The notes under the pieces were generated by a model. That model was not told the origin of the DNA, ran no database searches, and worked only from the letters and a program-made list of their open reading frames with translations. A program made the position numbers and the translations under genes. From NCBI GenBank assembly GCA_013360465.1, contig JABWBO010000031.1:1-39588 (forward strand): DNA of 39,588 nucleotides. The letters run 5' to 3'. The stretch is from Anaerolineae bacterium (GTDB lineage: Bacteria; Chloroflexota; Anaerolineae; Aggregatilineales; Phototrophicaceae). This document shows, piece by piece, positions 18,040 to 25,593 of this stretch (position 1 is its first letter; the number at the start of each line of letters is the position of its first letter).

Positions 18040-18333
18040 TCAGCGGCAGGACCGACAGCCGCATGCCGGTGGGGAAATCTCTGGCGAGGAACCGCCGCTG
18101 ACCAGCTCGTAGGTGCGCGGCAGCGCGACCATAAACGGACAGCCCGCCGCGCTGCCGCAGGAGGCGCAGGCAGCCGCGCCCGATTCGCGCAGCCTGCCCT
18201 TGCGCACCCAGTAATCGATCATGTTTTGCAGCGTGGCGCGCTCGACGCCGAGCGTCCGCGCCATCTGGGGCAGCGACACCGCCCCCTGATGCGACTCGAA
18301 GTATTCCAGGACCTGCCGCAGCGTCGTACTCAT
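18040..18333 (-). CDS. feoC: FeoC-like regulator of ferrous iron uptake
   Basis: Small winged-helix protein of 97 aa of the FeoC type. The N-terminal 50 residues form the helix-turn-helix (LRQVLEYFESHQGAVSLPQM, ARTLGVERATLQNMIDYWV, RKGRL). Cys56, Cys59 and Cys65 (CASCGSAAGC) match the Cys-rich wing proposed to hold an oxygen-sensitive Fe-S cluster in known FeoC. A second group, Cys91, Cys93 and Cys96 (CGCRSC), lies at the very C-terminus. It follows feoB by six bases, the classical feoABC order. In enterobacteria FeoC binds FeoB and shields it from proteolysis; the same role is likely. Confidence 0.8.
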   Translation of the reverse strand: MSTTLRQVLEYFESHQGAVSLPQMARTLGVERATLQNMIDYWVRKGRLRESGAAACASCGSAAGCPFMVALPRTYELVSGGSSPEISPPACGCRSCR

Positions 18334-18339
18334 GAGCGC

Positions 18340-20580
18340 TCAGCCGCCCCATCCCAACAGCAGACCGCCCTGATAGATCAGCGCCGCCGCCCCCCAGGCA
18401 GCCAGCGCAGCGTAGATCATCTGCGCCAGCGTCCAGCGCCCGCCGAATTCGTGGCGCATTGCCGCTGTCGCCGTCATGCAGGGGGTGTAGAGCAGCACGA
18501 AGACCATGAACGCCAGCGCCGAAAGCGGGGTGAACGCCCCGCTGAGCGCTAATCCCAGCGCCGCCGTGTCCTCTTCTTCAGGGGCGGCTCCCAGGAAGTT
18601 CGCTTCTGGCATCGCCGCGCCGGGGATCAGGTTGACGGTGCGCGGGACGATGTTGACCAGCTCCTGAGCGGTCAGCGCCAGCGCTGCGCCAAACGATCTG
18701 GCGATCTCGCCGGCATCTTCCAGCAGCGACGGCGGCGCTGCTTCAGCCTCTTCTGCGGTCGCGTCGGCGGTGTAGATTTGGCTCATGGTGCTGACGACAA
18801 CCTCTTTCGCCACGAAGCCGGTGATCAGCGATCCCGCCGCCTGCCAGTTTCCGAACCCGGCGGGGGCGAAGACGGGGGCAATCGCCCCGCTGATCGAGCC
18901 GAAGAGGCTCTCCTGCGGCTCGACGACATCGAAGCGGCTCAGGTCCAGGTTGGCGGGCAGCGCGCCGAGCAGCCAGACGACGACCGAGCTGACCAGGATG
19001 ATGGTGGTGGCATTGCGGATGAACCCCCGCGTGCGCTCGCGCGTCTGCGCCAGGATGGTCCTCAGATTGGGCAAGCGGTACGGCGGCAGTTCCATCACAA
19101 AGGCGCGGGGTTCCTGGCTGGGATAGACGAAGCGCTTGAAGACCAGCCCGGTCGCGATCGCCGTCGCGATCCCCAGCAGGTAGAGGGCGAAGATCACGCT
19201 GCCCGACTGCGCGCCGAAGAAGACCCCGGCGAACAGCACATAGACCGGCAGGCGCGCGCCGCAGCTCATGAAGGTGGAGATGAACCCGGTCAGCTTGCGG
19301 TCGCGCTCGTTTTCCAGCGTGCGCGTCGCGTAGATCGCCGGCACTGTGCAGCCAAAGCCGATCAGCAGGGGCAGGAAGCTCTTACCGTGCAGCCCGACCA
19401 GGCGCATCACGCGATCCATGATGAAGGCGGCGCGCGCCATGTAGCCGGTGTCTTCCAGCAGCCCGAGGGTGATGTAGAGCAGCACGAGCAGCGGCACGAA
19501 GACCAGCACGCCGCCGACCCCGGCGATCACGCCGTCGATCAGCAGCGATTCCACCCAGCCACCCCCCAGCCCGGCGGCGGACAGCAGCGCTTCCGCCCAG
19601 CGGGTGACGGGACCGGCGATCACGCCGTCCACCCAATCGATCAGCGGTGCGCTGACGTTGGCGGTGATCTGGAAGACCAGCCACATCAGCAGCAGGAAGA
19701 TCGGCAGCCCCCACAGGCGGTGGGTGATGATGTGGTCGGCACGGTCGGAGGCGGTCTCCGCGCTGCCCGCCGAGCGGTCGAGCGCCCGGCTGACCACCCC
19801 CCCGATGAAACCGTAGCGGCGGTCGGTCAGGATGATCTCCGGGTCGTCGCCGAACGCCTCGGTCAGCCGGGCGACGGCTTCGTCCGCTGCCCGCCGAAGT
19901 GCGGGGCGGCTGTCAAGCTGCTCGGCGAGGTGCGGATCGTTTTCCAGGAGCTTGATCGCCAGCCAGCGCGGCGGGATCGTTCGGGCGAGTTCAGCGTCAT
20001 CCTCGATGAGGCGCTGCAGCGCGGCGATCTCCGCTTCGACCGGCGGATCGTAGGTCAGGCGCAGCGGCGGCGGGGTCGAATCGCGGCGCAGGATCGCCGC
20101 GCGCAGCGCCTCCAGCCCGACGCCGCGCGTGCCGATCACCTCGACGACGGGGATGCCGCCGAGCGCTTCCGAAAGCGCCGGCACGTCGATCTTCAGCCCT
20201 CGCCCGCGCGCCATGTCGCTCATGTTCAGCGCCAGGATCAGCGGCGCGCCCAGCTCAATGAGCTGGCAGACGAGATAGAGGTTGCGTTCCAGGTTCGCCG
20301 CGTCGGCGACGGCGACGACCGCGCTGGGGCGGCTGCGCAGCAGATAGTCGCGCGCGACGATCTCTTCGACCGAATAGGCGGCGAGGCTGTATGCGCCGGG
20401 CAGATCGACGATCAGCACGTCCTGCCCGTCGAACGTCGCCCAGCCTTCTTTCTTCTCGACGGTCTTGCCGGGCCAGTTGCCGACGTGCTGACGCCCGCCG
20501 GTCAGGGCGTTGAACAGGGTACTCTTGCCGACGTTGGGGTTGCCCGCCAGCGCGATCACCCTCGGTTGTGCGGTGGACAT
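18340..20580 (-). CDS. feoB: Ferrous iron transporter FeoB
   Basis: Main Fe(II) import permease, 746 aa. The N-terminal G domain has G1 GNPNVGKST (13-21), G2 region [10 protein letters not shown]3 DLPGAYSL and G4 LNMSDMA. A helical GDI-like spacer follows to about 270. The membrane part has the Gate motifs, e.g. [18 protein letters not shown] and [14 protein letters not shown], each with the Cys expected in FeoB. The C-terminal region ([35 protein letters not shown]) is also standard. It begins three bases after feoA and is followed by feoC, so the operon is complete. Confidence 0.98.
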   Translation of the reverse strand: MSTAQPRVIALAGNPNVGKSTLFNALTGGRQHVGNWPGKTVEKKEGWATFDGQDVLIVDLPGAYSLAAYSVEEIVARDYLLRSRPSAVVAVADAANLERNLYLVCQLIELGAPLILALNMSDMARGRGLKIDVPALSEALGGIPVVEVIGTRGVGLEALRAAILRRDSTPPPLRLTYDPPVEAEIAALQRLIEDDAELARTIPPRWLAIKLLENDPHLAEQLDSRPALRRAADEAVARLTEAFGDDPEIILTDRRYGFIGGVVSRALDRSAGSAETASDRADHIITHRLWGLPIFLLLMWLVFQITANVSAPLIDWVDGVIAGPVTRWAEALLSAAGLGGGWVESLLIDGVIAGVGGVLVFVPLLVLLYITLGLLEDTGYMARAAFIMDRVMRLVGLHGKSFLPLLIGFGCTVPAIYATRTLENERDRKLTGFISTFMSCGARLPVYVLFAGVFFGAQSGSVIFALYLLGIATAIATGLVFKRFVYPSQEPRAFVMELPPYRLPNLRTILAQTRERTRGFIRNATTIILVSSVVVWLLGALPANLDLSRFDVVEPQESLFGSISGAIAPVFAPAGFGNWQAAGSLITGFVAKEVVVSTMSQIYTADATAEEAEAAPPSLLEDAGEIARSFGAALALTAQELVNIVPRTVNLIPGAAMPEANFLGAAPEEEDTAALGLALSGAFTPLSALAFMVFVLLYTPCMTATAAMRHEFGGRWTLAQMIYAALAAWGAAALIYQGGLLLGWGG

Positions 20581-20583
20581 GGA

Positions 20584-20844
20584 TCAGCCTACCAAACGAA
20601 CCAGCAGTCGGTGGGCGGTGCTGCGGTTGAGCGCCAGCCGCCCATCGTGACGCACGGCGACGATCAGCCCGTGTATGGGGTCGCTCTTGACGACGCGCAG
20701 TGATGAACCGGGGAGCATCCCCAGTTCGTGCAGGCGGCGTCTTTCCTGCCCGACGAGCCGGATCTCGACCAGTTCGACGGTTTGCCCGGCGGCTGCCATC
20801 GTCAGCGGAAGCATGGGGCGCGGGTGGGCGGCGTGCGTCATCAT
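20584..20844 (-). CDS. feoA: Ferrous iron transport protein FeoA
   Basis: Small SH3-like cytoplasmic partner of FeoB, 86 aa. The family pattern is clear: GQTVELVEIRLVGQERRRLHELGMLPG, then SSLRVVKSDPIHGLIVAVRHDGRLALNRSTA. I use ATG 20844, with AGG eight bases upstream; TTG 20847 and ATG 20841 are close alternatives. First gene of feoABC; control elements lie in the 230-bp region upstream. Confidence 0.95.
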   Translation of the reverse strand: MMTHAAHPRPMLPLTMAAAGQTVELVEIRLVGQERRRLHELGMLPGSSLRVVKSDPIHGLIVAVRHDGRLALNRSTAHRLLVRLVG

Positions 20845-20898
20845 CAAGTCAACCTGTTTTCAGTGGATCATTGGCGAGCGTGAAGTGCAGTTAGCCTC

Positions 20899-20927
20899 AG
20901 TGTAGGGCGATGCCGGTAAGCTGATAA
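20899..20927 (-). promoter_or_regulatory. Predicted feoABC promoter with possible metal-regulator site
   Basis: On the minus strand TTATCA (20922-20927), 17-nt spacer, TACACT (20899-20904), both four of six to consensus. Directly after the -10 comes TGAGGCTAAC, which matches the core of DtxR/IdeR/MntR operators (TTAGGCTAACC-like). An iron-dependent repressor there would block transcription under iron sufficiency. The half-site match is partial, so this is tentative. Confidence 0.3.
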
Positions 20928-20972
20928 GTGACATTTTGGCAGACGGAGCCGGCTGAAAGTCACTTTACCGGC
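20912..20972. repeat. Bulged 14-bp inverted repeat upstream of feoA
   Basis: GCCGGTA (20912-20918), a 7-nt bulge, and AAGTGAC (20926-20932) pair exactly with GTCACTT (20959-20965) and TACCGGC (20966-20972) across a 26-nt loop. The loop holds the 8-bp palindrome AGCCGGCT (20947-20954). The element covers the proposed -35, so it could be an operator or a cruciform-prone site rather than part of the transcript. Confidence 0.5.
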
Positions 20973-21004
20973 AGAGGGAAAACGCTTCACGGCGGGTGAT
21001 CTCC

Positions 21005-21021
21005 CGGTTAACTTCGGTTAA
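21005..21021. repeat. CGGTTAA direct repeat upstream of feoA
   Basis: CGGTTAA occurs at 21005-21011 and 21015-21021 with a 3-nt gap, a 10-bp period that places both copies on one face of the helix. They lie about 80-120 bp upstream of the predicted feo promoter, a position suited to an activator. The binding protein is unknown. Confidence 0.3.
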
Positions 21022-21077
21022 ATGCCGGCTTCCGGGCGGTCAATCCTGACGCGCGTGCAGCGTATTCGCGCCCTGTT

Positions 21078-22328
21078 TCACCCGCTGCGCAGGCGGCGTC
21101 CGTGCATGAGCGCGTTGACCAGCACGCCGACGATCAAGCCCCAGAACGGCGCGCCGATCCCCAGCAGCGTGAAGTCCCCCGCCGTACATAAGAAGGCGAT
21201 CACCGCCGCGTCACGGTGATCCAGGTCGTGCAGCGCGCCACCGAGCGACGAGGCGATCACCCCGCTGAGCGACAGCCCGGCGATGGTCGAGACGAACACC
21301 GGCGGGAAGACATCGAAGAAATCGACCACCGCCGCGCCGAACATGCCGACGACAACGTGCCACAGCCCGCTGATCACGGCGGTCCCATAACGCTTGTCCG
21401 GGTCAGGCTGGGCGTCCGGTCCGACGACGATGGCGGCGGTCAGCGCCCCCAGCACGCTGCTGTGCCCGCCGAAGAACGCCAGCGCGCTGGACAGCAGCCC
21501 AGAGCCGATCAGGATGCCGTTGACCGGCGGTTCGTAGCCGTTGCCGCGCAGCACCGCCATGCCCGGCGCGTACTGCGAGCTGAGCGCCAGGATGACCAGC
21601 GGCAGCGCGATTCCCAGGGCGGCGTTGAGGGTGAAGACCGGCGCGGTGAAGACCGGCGTCGTCGGGGCGAGCTTCAACGAGATCGGCGCGATCTGCCCCA
21701 GCGCCGCCGCGACGAGGATGCCGACTGCCAGCGCGCCCAGGCTCGGCGCGCGAAAGTGACGCCGCCTCAGCAGGAAGAAGACGCCGACCATCGCGGCGAT
21801 CATCAGCGGGTTGTTCGGGGCGTCGTCTATCGCGTTGAACACCCCCATGCCGAAGCGCAGCAGCACCCCCGCCAGCACCGCCAGCGCCACCGTCTGCGGC
21901 ACGACGCGCATGAGTCGCCCGAACAAGCCGCTGACGCCCAGCAGCGCCACCGCCAGCCCGGCGACGATATACGCGCCGACGGCTTCCGGCAGGCTGAACT
22001 GCGTCAGGCTGGTGATCAGCAGCGCCGCCCCCGCCGTCGAGTACGGCAGGTTGATCGGCTGGCGGTAAAGCAGCGACAGGAGGATCGTGCCGAAGCCGCC
22101 GCCCACCACCACCGCCATCACCCAGGAGGAAGTCTGCTCCGGCGACAACCCTCCCGCCCGCGCCGCCTCCAGCAGGATGAGGATCGGTCCCGTGTAGCTG
22201 ATCAGCATAACGATGAAGCCGGCGGTCACGCTGCCGACGCTGATCGTCGAGGGGAGATCGCGCAGGTTGCGCAGAAAACCCGCCAGGCTGGGGCGCGCGG
22301 CGGGCAGCAGAGTGGGATGTGCAGCCAT
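21078..22328 (-). CDS. BenE-family (benzoate/H+ symporter-like) transporter
   Basis: Integral membrane transporter of 416 aa with about 11-12 hydrophobic helices. Family features include VGSVTAGFIVMLISYTGPIL near the N-terminus, PINLPYSTAGAALL, the Gly-rich VAVLAGVLLRFGMGVF-type helix, LAVGILVAAALGQIAPISL, and FFGGHSSVLGALTAAIVVG. BenE members carry aromatic acids with protons in Acinetobacter, but the family is broad and no benzoate catabolic genes are nearby, so the substrate is open. ATG 22328 with TAGGAAC upstream is preferred; the frame extends to 22496 but that part is not protein-like. Confidence 0.85.
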   Translation of the reverse strand: MAAHPTLLPAARPSLAGFLRNLRDLPSTISVGSVTAGFIVMLISYTGPILILLEAARAGGLSPEQTSSWVMAVVVGGGFGTILLSLLYRQPINLPYSTAGAALLITSLTQFSLPEAVGAYIVAGLAVALLGVSGLFGRLMRVVPQTVALAVLAGVLLRFGMGVFNAIDDAPNNPLMIAAMVGVFFLLRRRHFRAPSLGALAVGILVAAALGQIAPISLKLAPTTPVFTAPVFTLNAALGIALPLVILALSSQYAPGMAVLRGNGYEPPVNGILIGSGLLSSALAFFGGHSSVLGALTAAIVVGPDAQPDPDKRYGTAVISGLWHVVVGMFGAAVVDFFDVFPPVFVSTIAGLSLSGVIASSLGGALHDLDHRDAAVIAFLCTAGDFTLLGIGAPFWGLIVGVLVNALMHGRRLRSG

Positions 22329-22563
22329 GATGTTCCTATCGAAGTCGGCGGTGAAACAGCAGTCCCTCCATGATACTCCGCCGAGGGCAGACCATTTGAC
22401 GCCATTGCAATCATCCGATTGCCGCATATCATAGCCGCAAGTCGAAAGAGAAGAGGCATGAGAAAAACGCGCGCATCGAGTGTGTTCTCTCATCATTCGC
22501 CCCTCGACCCTGTCGGCTCCTGGCTTCGAAAGATGGTTCTGCGCTCACCCAGCCGCCGAGATC

Positions 22564-23127
22564 ATGTTCGCATTCGAGACCTTCCCCATCCTTGAGACGC
22601 CCCGCCTGATCCTGCGCGAGATCGGCTTCGGCGACGCCCGTCACCTGCTCGCCATTCGCGGCGACTACCGGGTGACGCGCTGGAACACCGTGCCGCTGCT
22701 GCGCAACATGGACGACGCCATCGACCTGATCGACCGGACGCAGCTCGCCTATGCCGATCATCGTCGCATCGACTGGGGGGTGGTGATCAAGGACAATCTG
22801 GCAGCCGGCATGGTCGCGCGGATCGGCTTCAACTACTGGCTGCGCGACGAACAGCGCGCCTCTTTCGGCTACGATGTGGCGGTCGCCTTCTGGCGGCGGG
22901 GAATCGCCACCGAGGCGGCGCGGGCGGTGGCGGGTTTCGGCTTCGCGCAGATGGGGCTGGATCGCATCGAAGCCGACGCCTACCGCGAAAACGTCGCCTC
23001 GCAGCGCGTGCTGCAAAAGGTCGGCTTTCGCAAGGTCGGCGTCGATCAGGATTGGGAGTACGGCACGCTGCGTCAGATGTTCCTGTACACGCTCACCTAT
23101 CATGACTGGATGAAACAGACCCTATGA
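22564..23127 (+). CDS. GNAT N-acetyltransferase, RimJ/RimL-like
   Basis: A 187-aa acetyl-CoA-dependent acetyltransferase. LETPRLILREIGFGDARHLL opens the fold; FGYDVAVAFWRRGIATEAARA carries the CoA-binding loop (R-R-G-I-A); AYRENVASQRVLQKVGFRKVG is the typical closing motif. The longer frame to 22480 adds an unlikely N-terminus, so ATG 22564 is used. Its stop overlaps the start of the DUF554 gene (ATGA at 23124), implying coupled translation. Substrate unknown. Confidence 0.88.
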   Translation: MFAFETFPILETPRLILREIGFGDARHLLAIRGDYRVTRWNTVPLLRNMDDAIDLIDRTQLAYADHRRIDWGVVIKDNLAAGMVARIGFNYWLRDEQRASFGYDVAVAFWRRGIATEAARAVAGFGFAQMGLDRIEADAYRENVASQRVLQKVGFRKVGVDQDWEYGTLRQMFLYTLTYHDWMKQTL

Positions 23128-23885
23128 CCGGTACGATCCTTAATGCCATCACCGTCGCCATCGGCAGCGCCCTGGGGCTGACGATCGGCAGCCGCATCTC
23201 CGCCAAGATTCAGGAGTCCGTCATCACCGGTCTGGGGCTGGTCACGGCGTTCGTCGGCTTCAGCAACGCCGGGCGCAGCGGCAACATCATCATCCCGCTG
23301 ATCAGCCTGGTCAGCGGCGCGATCCTGGGCGAACTGCTCGACCTCGACGGGGCGCTGGGGCGGCTGGGCGGCTGGCTTCAGCGGCGCTTCGCAGCCGGCG
23401 GCGCGGCGCAGCCGCACCCAGAAGGCGAGCGCGGGGGCGACCACGAGTCGCGCGTTCGCTTCGTCAACGGCTTCGTGACCGCCAGCCTGGTCTTCTGCAT
23501 CGGTCCGCTGACCTTCGTCGGCTCGATTCAGGATGGTATGGGGCTGGCGATAGGCTTCCAGCAGCTGGCGATCAAGAGCGTACTCGACGGCTTCGCCTCG
23601 ATGGCGTTCGCCGCCAGCATGGGCGCCGGAGTCGCCTTCAGCATCCTGACGATCCTGATTCTGCAAGGCGGGCTGGCGCTGGCGGGCAGCCTGCTCGGCG
23701 GCTTCATGAGCGACCCGATGATCAACGAGATGACGGCGGTCGGCGGGCTGATGCTGATGGGCATGTCGCTCATCCTGCTCGATCTTAAGCGCCCGCGCAT
23801 GGCAAACTTCCTGCCCGCGTTGGTGATCGCCCCGGTCATCGTGGCGGCGGCGGCGGCGCTCGGCATAAATCTGTACCCGCTGTGA
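23124..23885 (+). CDS. DUF554 family membrane protein
   Basis: Membrane protein of 253 aa with about seven hydrophobic segments. It has the family layout: TILNAITVAIGSALGLTIG at the N-terminus, VSGAILGELLDLDG, a polar loop at about 87-115, then FVTASLVFCIGPLTFVGSIQDG and GLMLMGMSLILLDLKRPRMA. DUF554 (YdfK-like) proteins are thought to be transporters or channels but have no settled function. It is translationally coupled to the acetyltransferase. Confidence 0.9.
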   Translation: MTGTILNAITVAIGSALGLTIGSRISAKIQESVITGLGLVTAFVGFSNAGRSGNIIIPLISLVSGAILGELLDLDGALGRLGGWLQRRFAAGGAAQPHPEGERGGDHESRVRFVNGFVTASLVFCIGPLTFVGSIQDGMGLAIGFQQLAIKSVLDGFASMAFAASMGAGVAFSILTILILQGGLALAGSLLGGFMSDPMINEMTAVGGLMLMGMSLILLDLKRPRMANFLPALVIAPVIVAAAAALGINLYPL

Positions 23886-24021
23886 GCCGAAAAGCGCGAG
23901 CGCTCCAGGCTGTTGGTGAAGCCTATGCGCTTTATGGCGCGCTTTGGGTTATAGTCTTAAGTAAATAAGATACAGCATTGGCGTTTTTACCCTGTCACCA
24001 CGCAGCGAGTCGTTGATCCCT

Positions 24022-24657
24022 ATGGAGACCAGAACAATCACCGTCTTATTGATCGACGATCACAGCGCGATCCACCATCTCGTGGCGGCGCTGCTGGAAA
24101 CTGCATCCGATATTCGTCTGGTCGCCCAGGGCAGCAGTGGGCTGGACGTCATGCCGCTGTATGCGCAGCATCAGCCCGACGTCGTCCTGATGGATGTGAT
24201 CATGCCGGGGATGGACGGCATCACGGCGACTCAGAAGCTGCTCGCCGCCCACCCGGAGGCGCGCATCCTCGTGCTTTCCGGCTTCCAGGATGATGACAGC
24301 GTGCGCGCCATGCTGGCAGCCGGCGCGGTCGGCTACGTCCTCAAAGTCACGCTCTCCAACGATCTGATCAACGGCATCCGCGCCGCCGCCAGCGGTTCCA
24401 CGCTGCTCTCGGCGCAGGTCGCCCAGTCGGTGCTGCATCCCGCGCGCCCCGAAGCCGCCAATCCGCACAACCTCACCGAACGCGAAGTAGAAGTGCTGCG
24501 GTTGATCTCCAAGGGCAAGAGCAATAAGGAGATCGCCCAGGCGCTAACCATCAGCGTGTCCACCGTCAAGTATCACCTCACCAACGTGATGGAAAAGATG
24601 CAGGTGGAGACTCGTTCGGAAGCCGTCGCCCAGGCGTTCCGCGACGGGCTGCTCTGA
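24022..24657 (+). CDS. NarL/FixJ-family response regulator
   Basis: Two-domain DNA-binding response regulator, 211 aa. REC (about 7-122) has Asp12-Asp13, phospho-acceptor Asp58 in VVLMDVIMPGMDG, Ser in ILVLSGFQDD and Lys in GYVLKVT. The LuxR-type helix-turn-helix (about 150-205) has LTEREVEVLRLISKGKSNKE, IAQALTISVSTVKYHLTNVM, EKM. ATG 24022 is used rather than TTG 24013. No kinase is adjacent on the same transcript; the nearest downstream is the GAF kinase at 25594. Confidence 0.95.
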   Translation: METRTITVLLIDDHSAIHHLVAALLETASDIRLVAQGSSGLDVMPLYAQHQPDVVLMDVIMPGMDGITATQKLLAAHPEARILVLSGFQDDDSVRAMLAAGAVGYVLKVTLSNDLINGIRAAASGSTLLSAQVAQSVLHPARPEAANPHNLTEREVEVLRLISKGKSNKEIAQALTISVSTVKYHLTNVMEKMQVETRSEAVAQAFRDGLL

Positions 24658-24726
24658 ACGGTGCGCCCGCAGGGCAAACGCATCAAATTTCCAATCAGGT
24701 TATGATGGGTTAACGCAGTCCTGTAG

Positions 24727-24746
24727 GGGCAGCCTTCTGGCTGCCC
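24727..24746. repeat. REP-like hairpin
   Basis: Perfect 8-bp stem GGGCAGCC/GGCTGCCC with TTCT loop, eight bases before a second hairpin of the same build. The preceding TGTAGG and the tandem layout recall dispersed REP-like elements. It lies about 70 bases after the NarL-type gene and may also reduce read-through. Confidence 0.6.
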
Positions 24747-24754
24747 GCCGTATC

Positions 24755-24774
24755 GGACGCGCAGAAGCGCGTCC
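24755..24774. repeat. REP-like hairpin
   Basis: Perfect 8-bp stem GGACGCGC/GCGCGTCC with AGAA loop. It shares the GGACGCG arm with the palindrome at 92-113, which supports a dispersed repeat family. Confidence 0.6.
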
Positions 24775-24805
24775 CAACGATACCTTGTAACCTTTTCTGA
24801 CCCAT

Positions 24806-25138
24806 TCATCGGTTTTGATGCGGTTGCCCTGCGTCTCCATTACTGCCGTTATATGCGGCTAGTGAAATCAGATCGTACTCCTGGCAGGAGGAGAAGCGTT
24901 GGGTGTCGTAGAGTCCACGTTCCACAAGTGAACTCAGGGGCAGGTTGACGACCTGCTTGGAGACGAGGTTGTAAAGCGTGATGCCTTCCCCGCTGGGACC
25001 AGGATAGGTCGAGACGACAATCCAATCGGAGCCGCTGATGCGCTGCACATCGAAGAAGCGGCTGTTGAACGGCAGGGAGATGGTGTCCGACGCAGAGCCG
25101 CTGAGCCAGCGAATCTGCAGCGAGTCCTCTAGACGCAC
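24806..25138 (-). pseudogene. Decayed C-terminal fragment, propeller-like protein
   Basis: The frame from GTG 25138 to the stop at 24806 encodes 110 aa with protein-like segments (WIVVSTYPGPSGEG, ITLYNLVSKQVVNLPLSS, YDLISLAAYNG) resembling the last blades of a WD40/TolB-like propeller. The same frame continues upstream without a start codon to a stop near 25291, and that part (e.g. PCPWRRTEELHV) is not propeller-like. I read this as the 3' remnant of a lost gene. A short real gene starting at GTG 25138 cannot be excluded. Confidence 0.4.
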
Positions 25139-25381
25139 GGCATAGGCGTAATCCTTGTTGAACAGCGCCTTCTCCGGGGGATCCCACGCTGAAGGGTGAC
25201 GGACATGAAGCTCTTCAGTCCTGCGCCAGGGACAGGGCGTCCTCGCTTGCTGAAAGCAGAATGAACGGTCATTCCTTTCAACAGCTTAACGCCGAGGCGG
25301 AGTGAGGGAAAACGACGAATGTTAGGCGTTCGCCCGCCGTTGATCATGCGGATGGCGCGGGAGCAGCACCCGTATGATCTT

Positions 25382-25436
25382 CTCTCCACATGGGAGTATC
25401 CGTATGGAGAGTGCAGCCCTGTCCATCTGGATAGGG
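25382..25436 (+). other. Two tandem hairpins in gene-free region
   Basis: First hairpin: CTCTCCA (25382-25388) with TGGAGAG (25405-25411), extendable inward. Second: CCCTGTCCA with TGGATAGGG (25417-25436, one G-T pair). They lie only five bases apart in the stretch 25140-25593, which has no convincing gene. This could be a small structured RNA, or debris of an element; no clear promoter or T-tract was found. Confidence 0.3.
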
Positions 25437-25593
25437 CGTTGCGCGCGAAAACCCTCCGACGAGACAGTCGTTCAAGCCAGGCGAATCCGCTATGCTGTGA
25501 AGTAGTGAGCGAGCTTGACGATCTGGCTGGCGCACCCGCAACTTTCATTCCCGGACAGCCAGAACGCAGCGCATTTTTCCAGGATCAATACCG

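Noticed and set aside
18778-20703. A 641-codon open frame opposite feoB
   Set aside because: Composition is Arg/Gln/Asp/His-rich with no domain; it is the shadow of feoB in high-GC DNA. The same applies to other long frames opposite 28520-31186, 31367-32923 and 35389-36753.
20912-20972. Riboswitch in front of feoA
   Set aside because: The inverted repeat overlaps the predicted -35, so most of it would not be transcribed, and it does not resemble a known metal riboswitch.
21216-22373. A long open frame opposite the BenE-type transporter gene
   Set aside because: Strongly biased to Arg, Asp, Gln and His; the opposite strand has clear transmembrane helices and a ribosome site.
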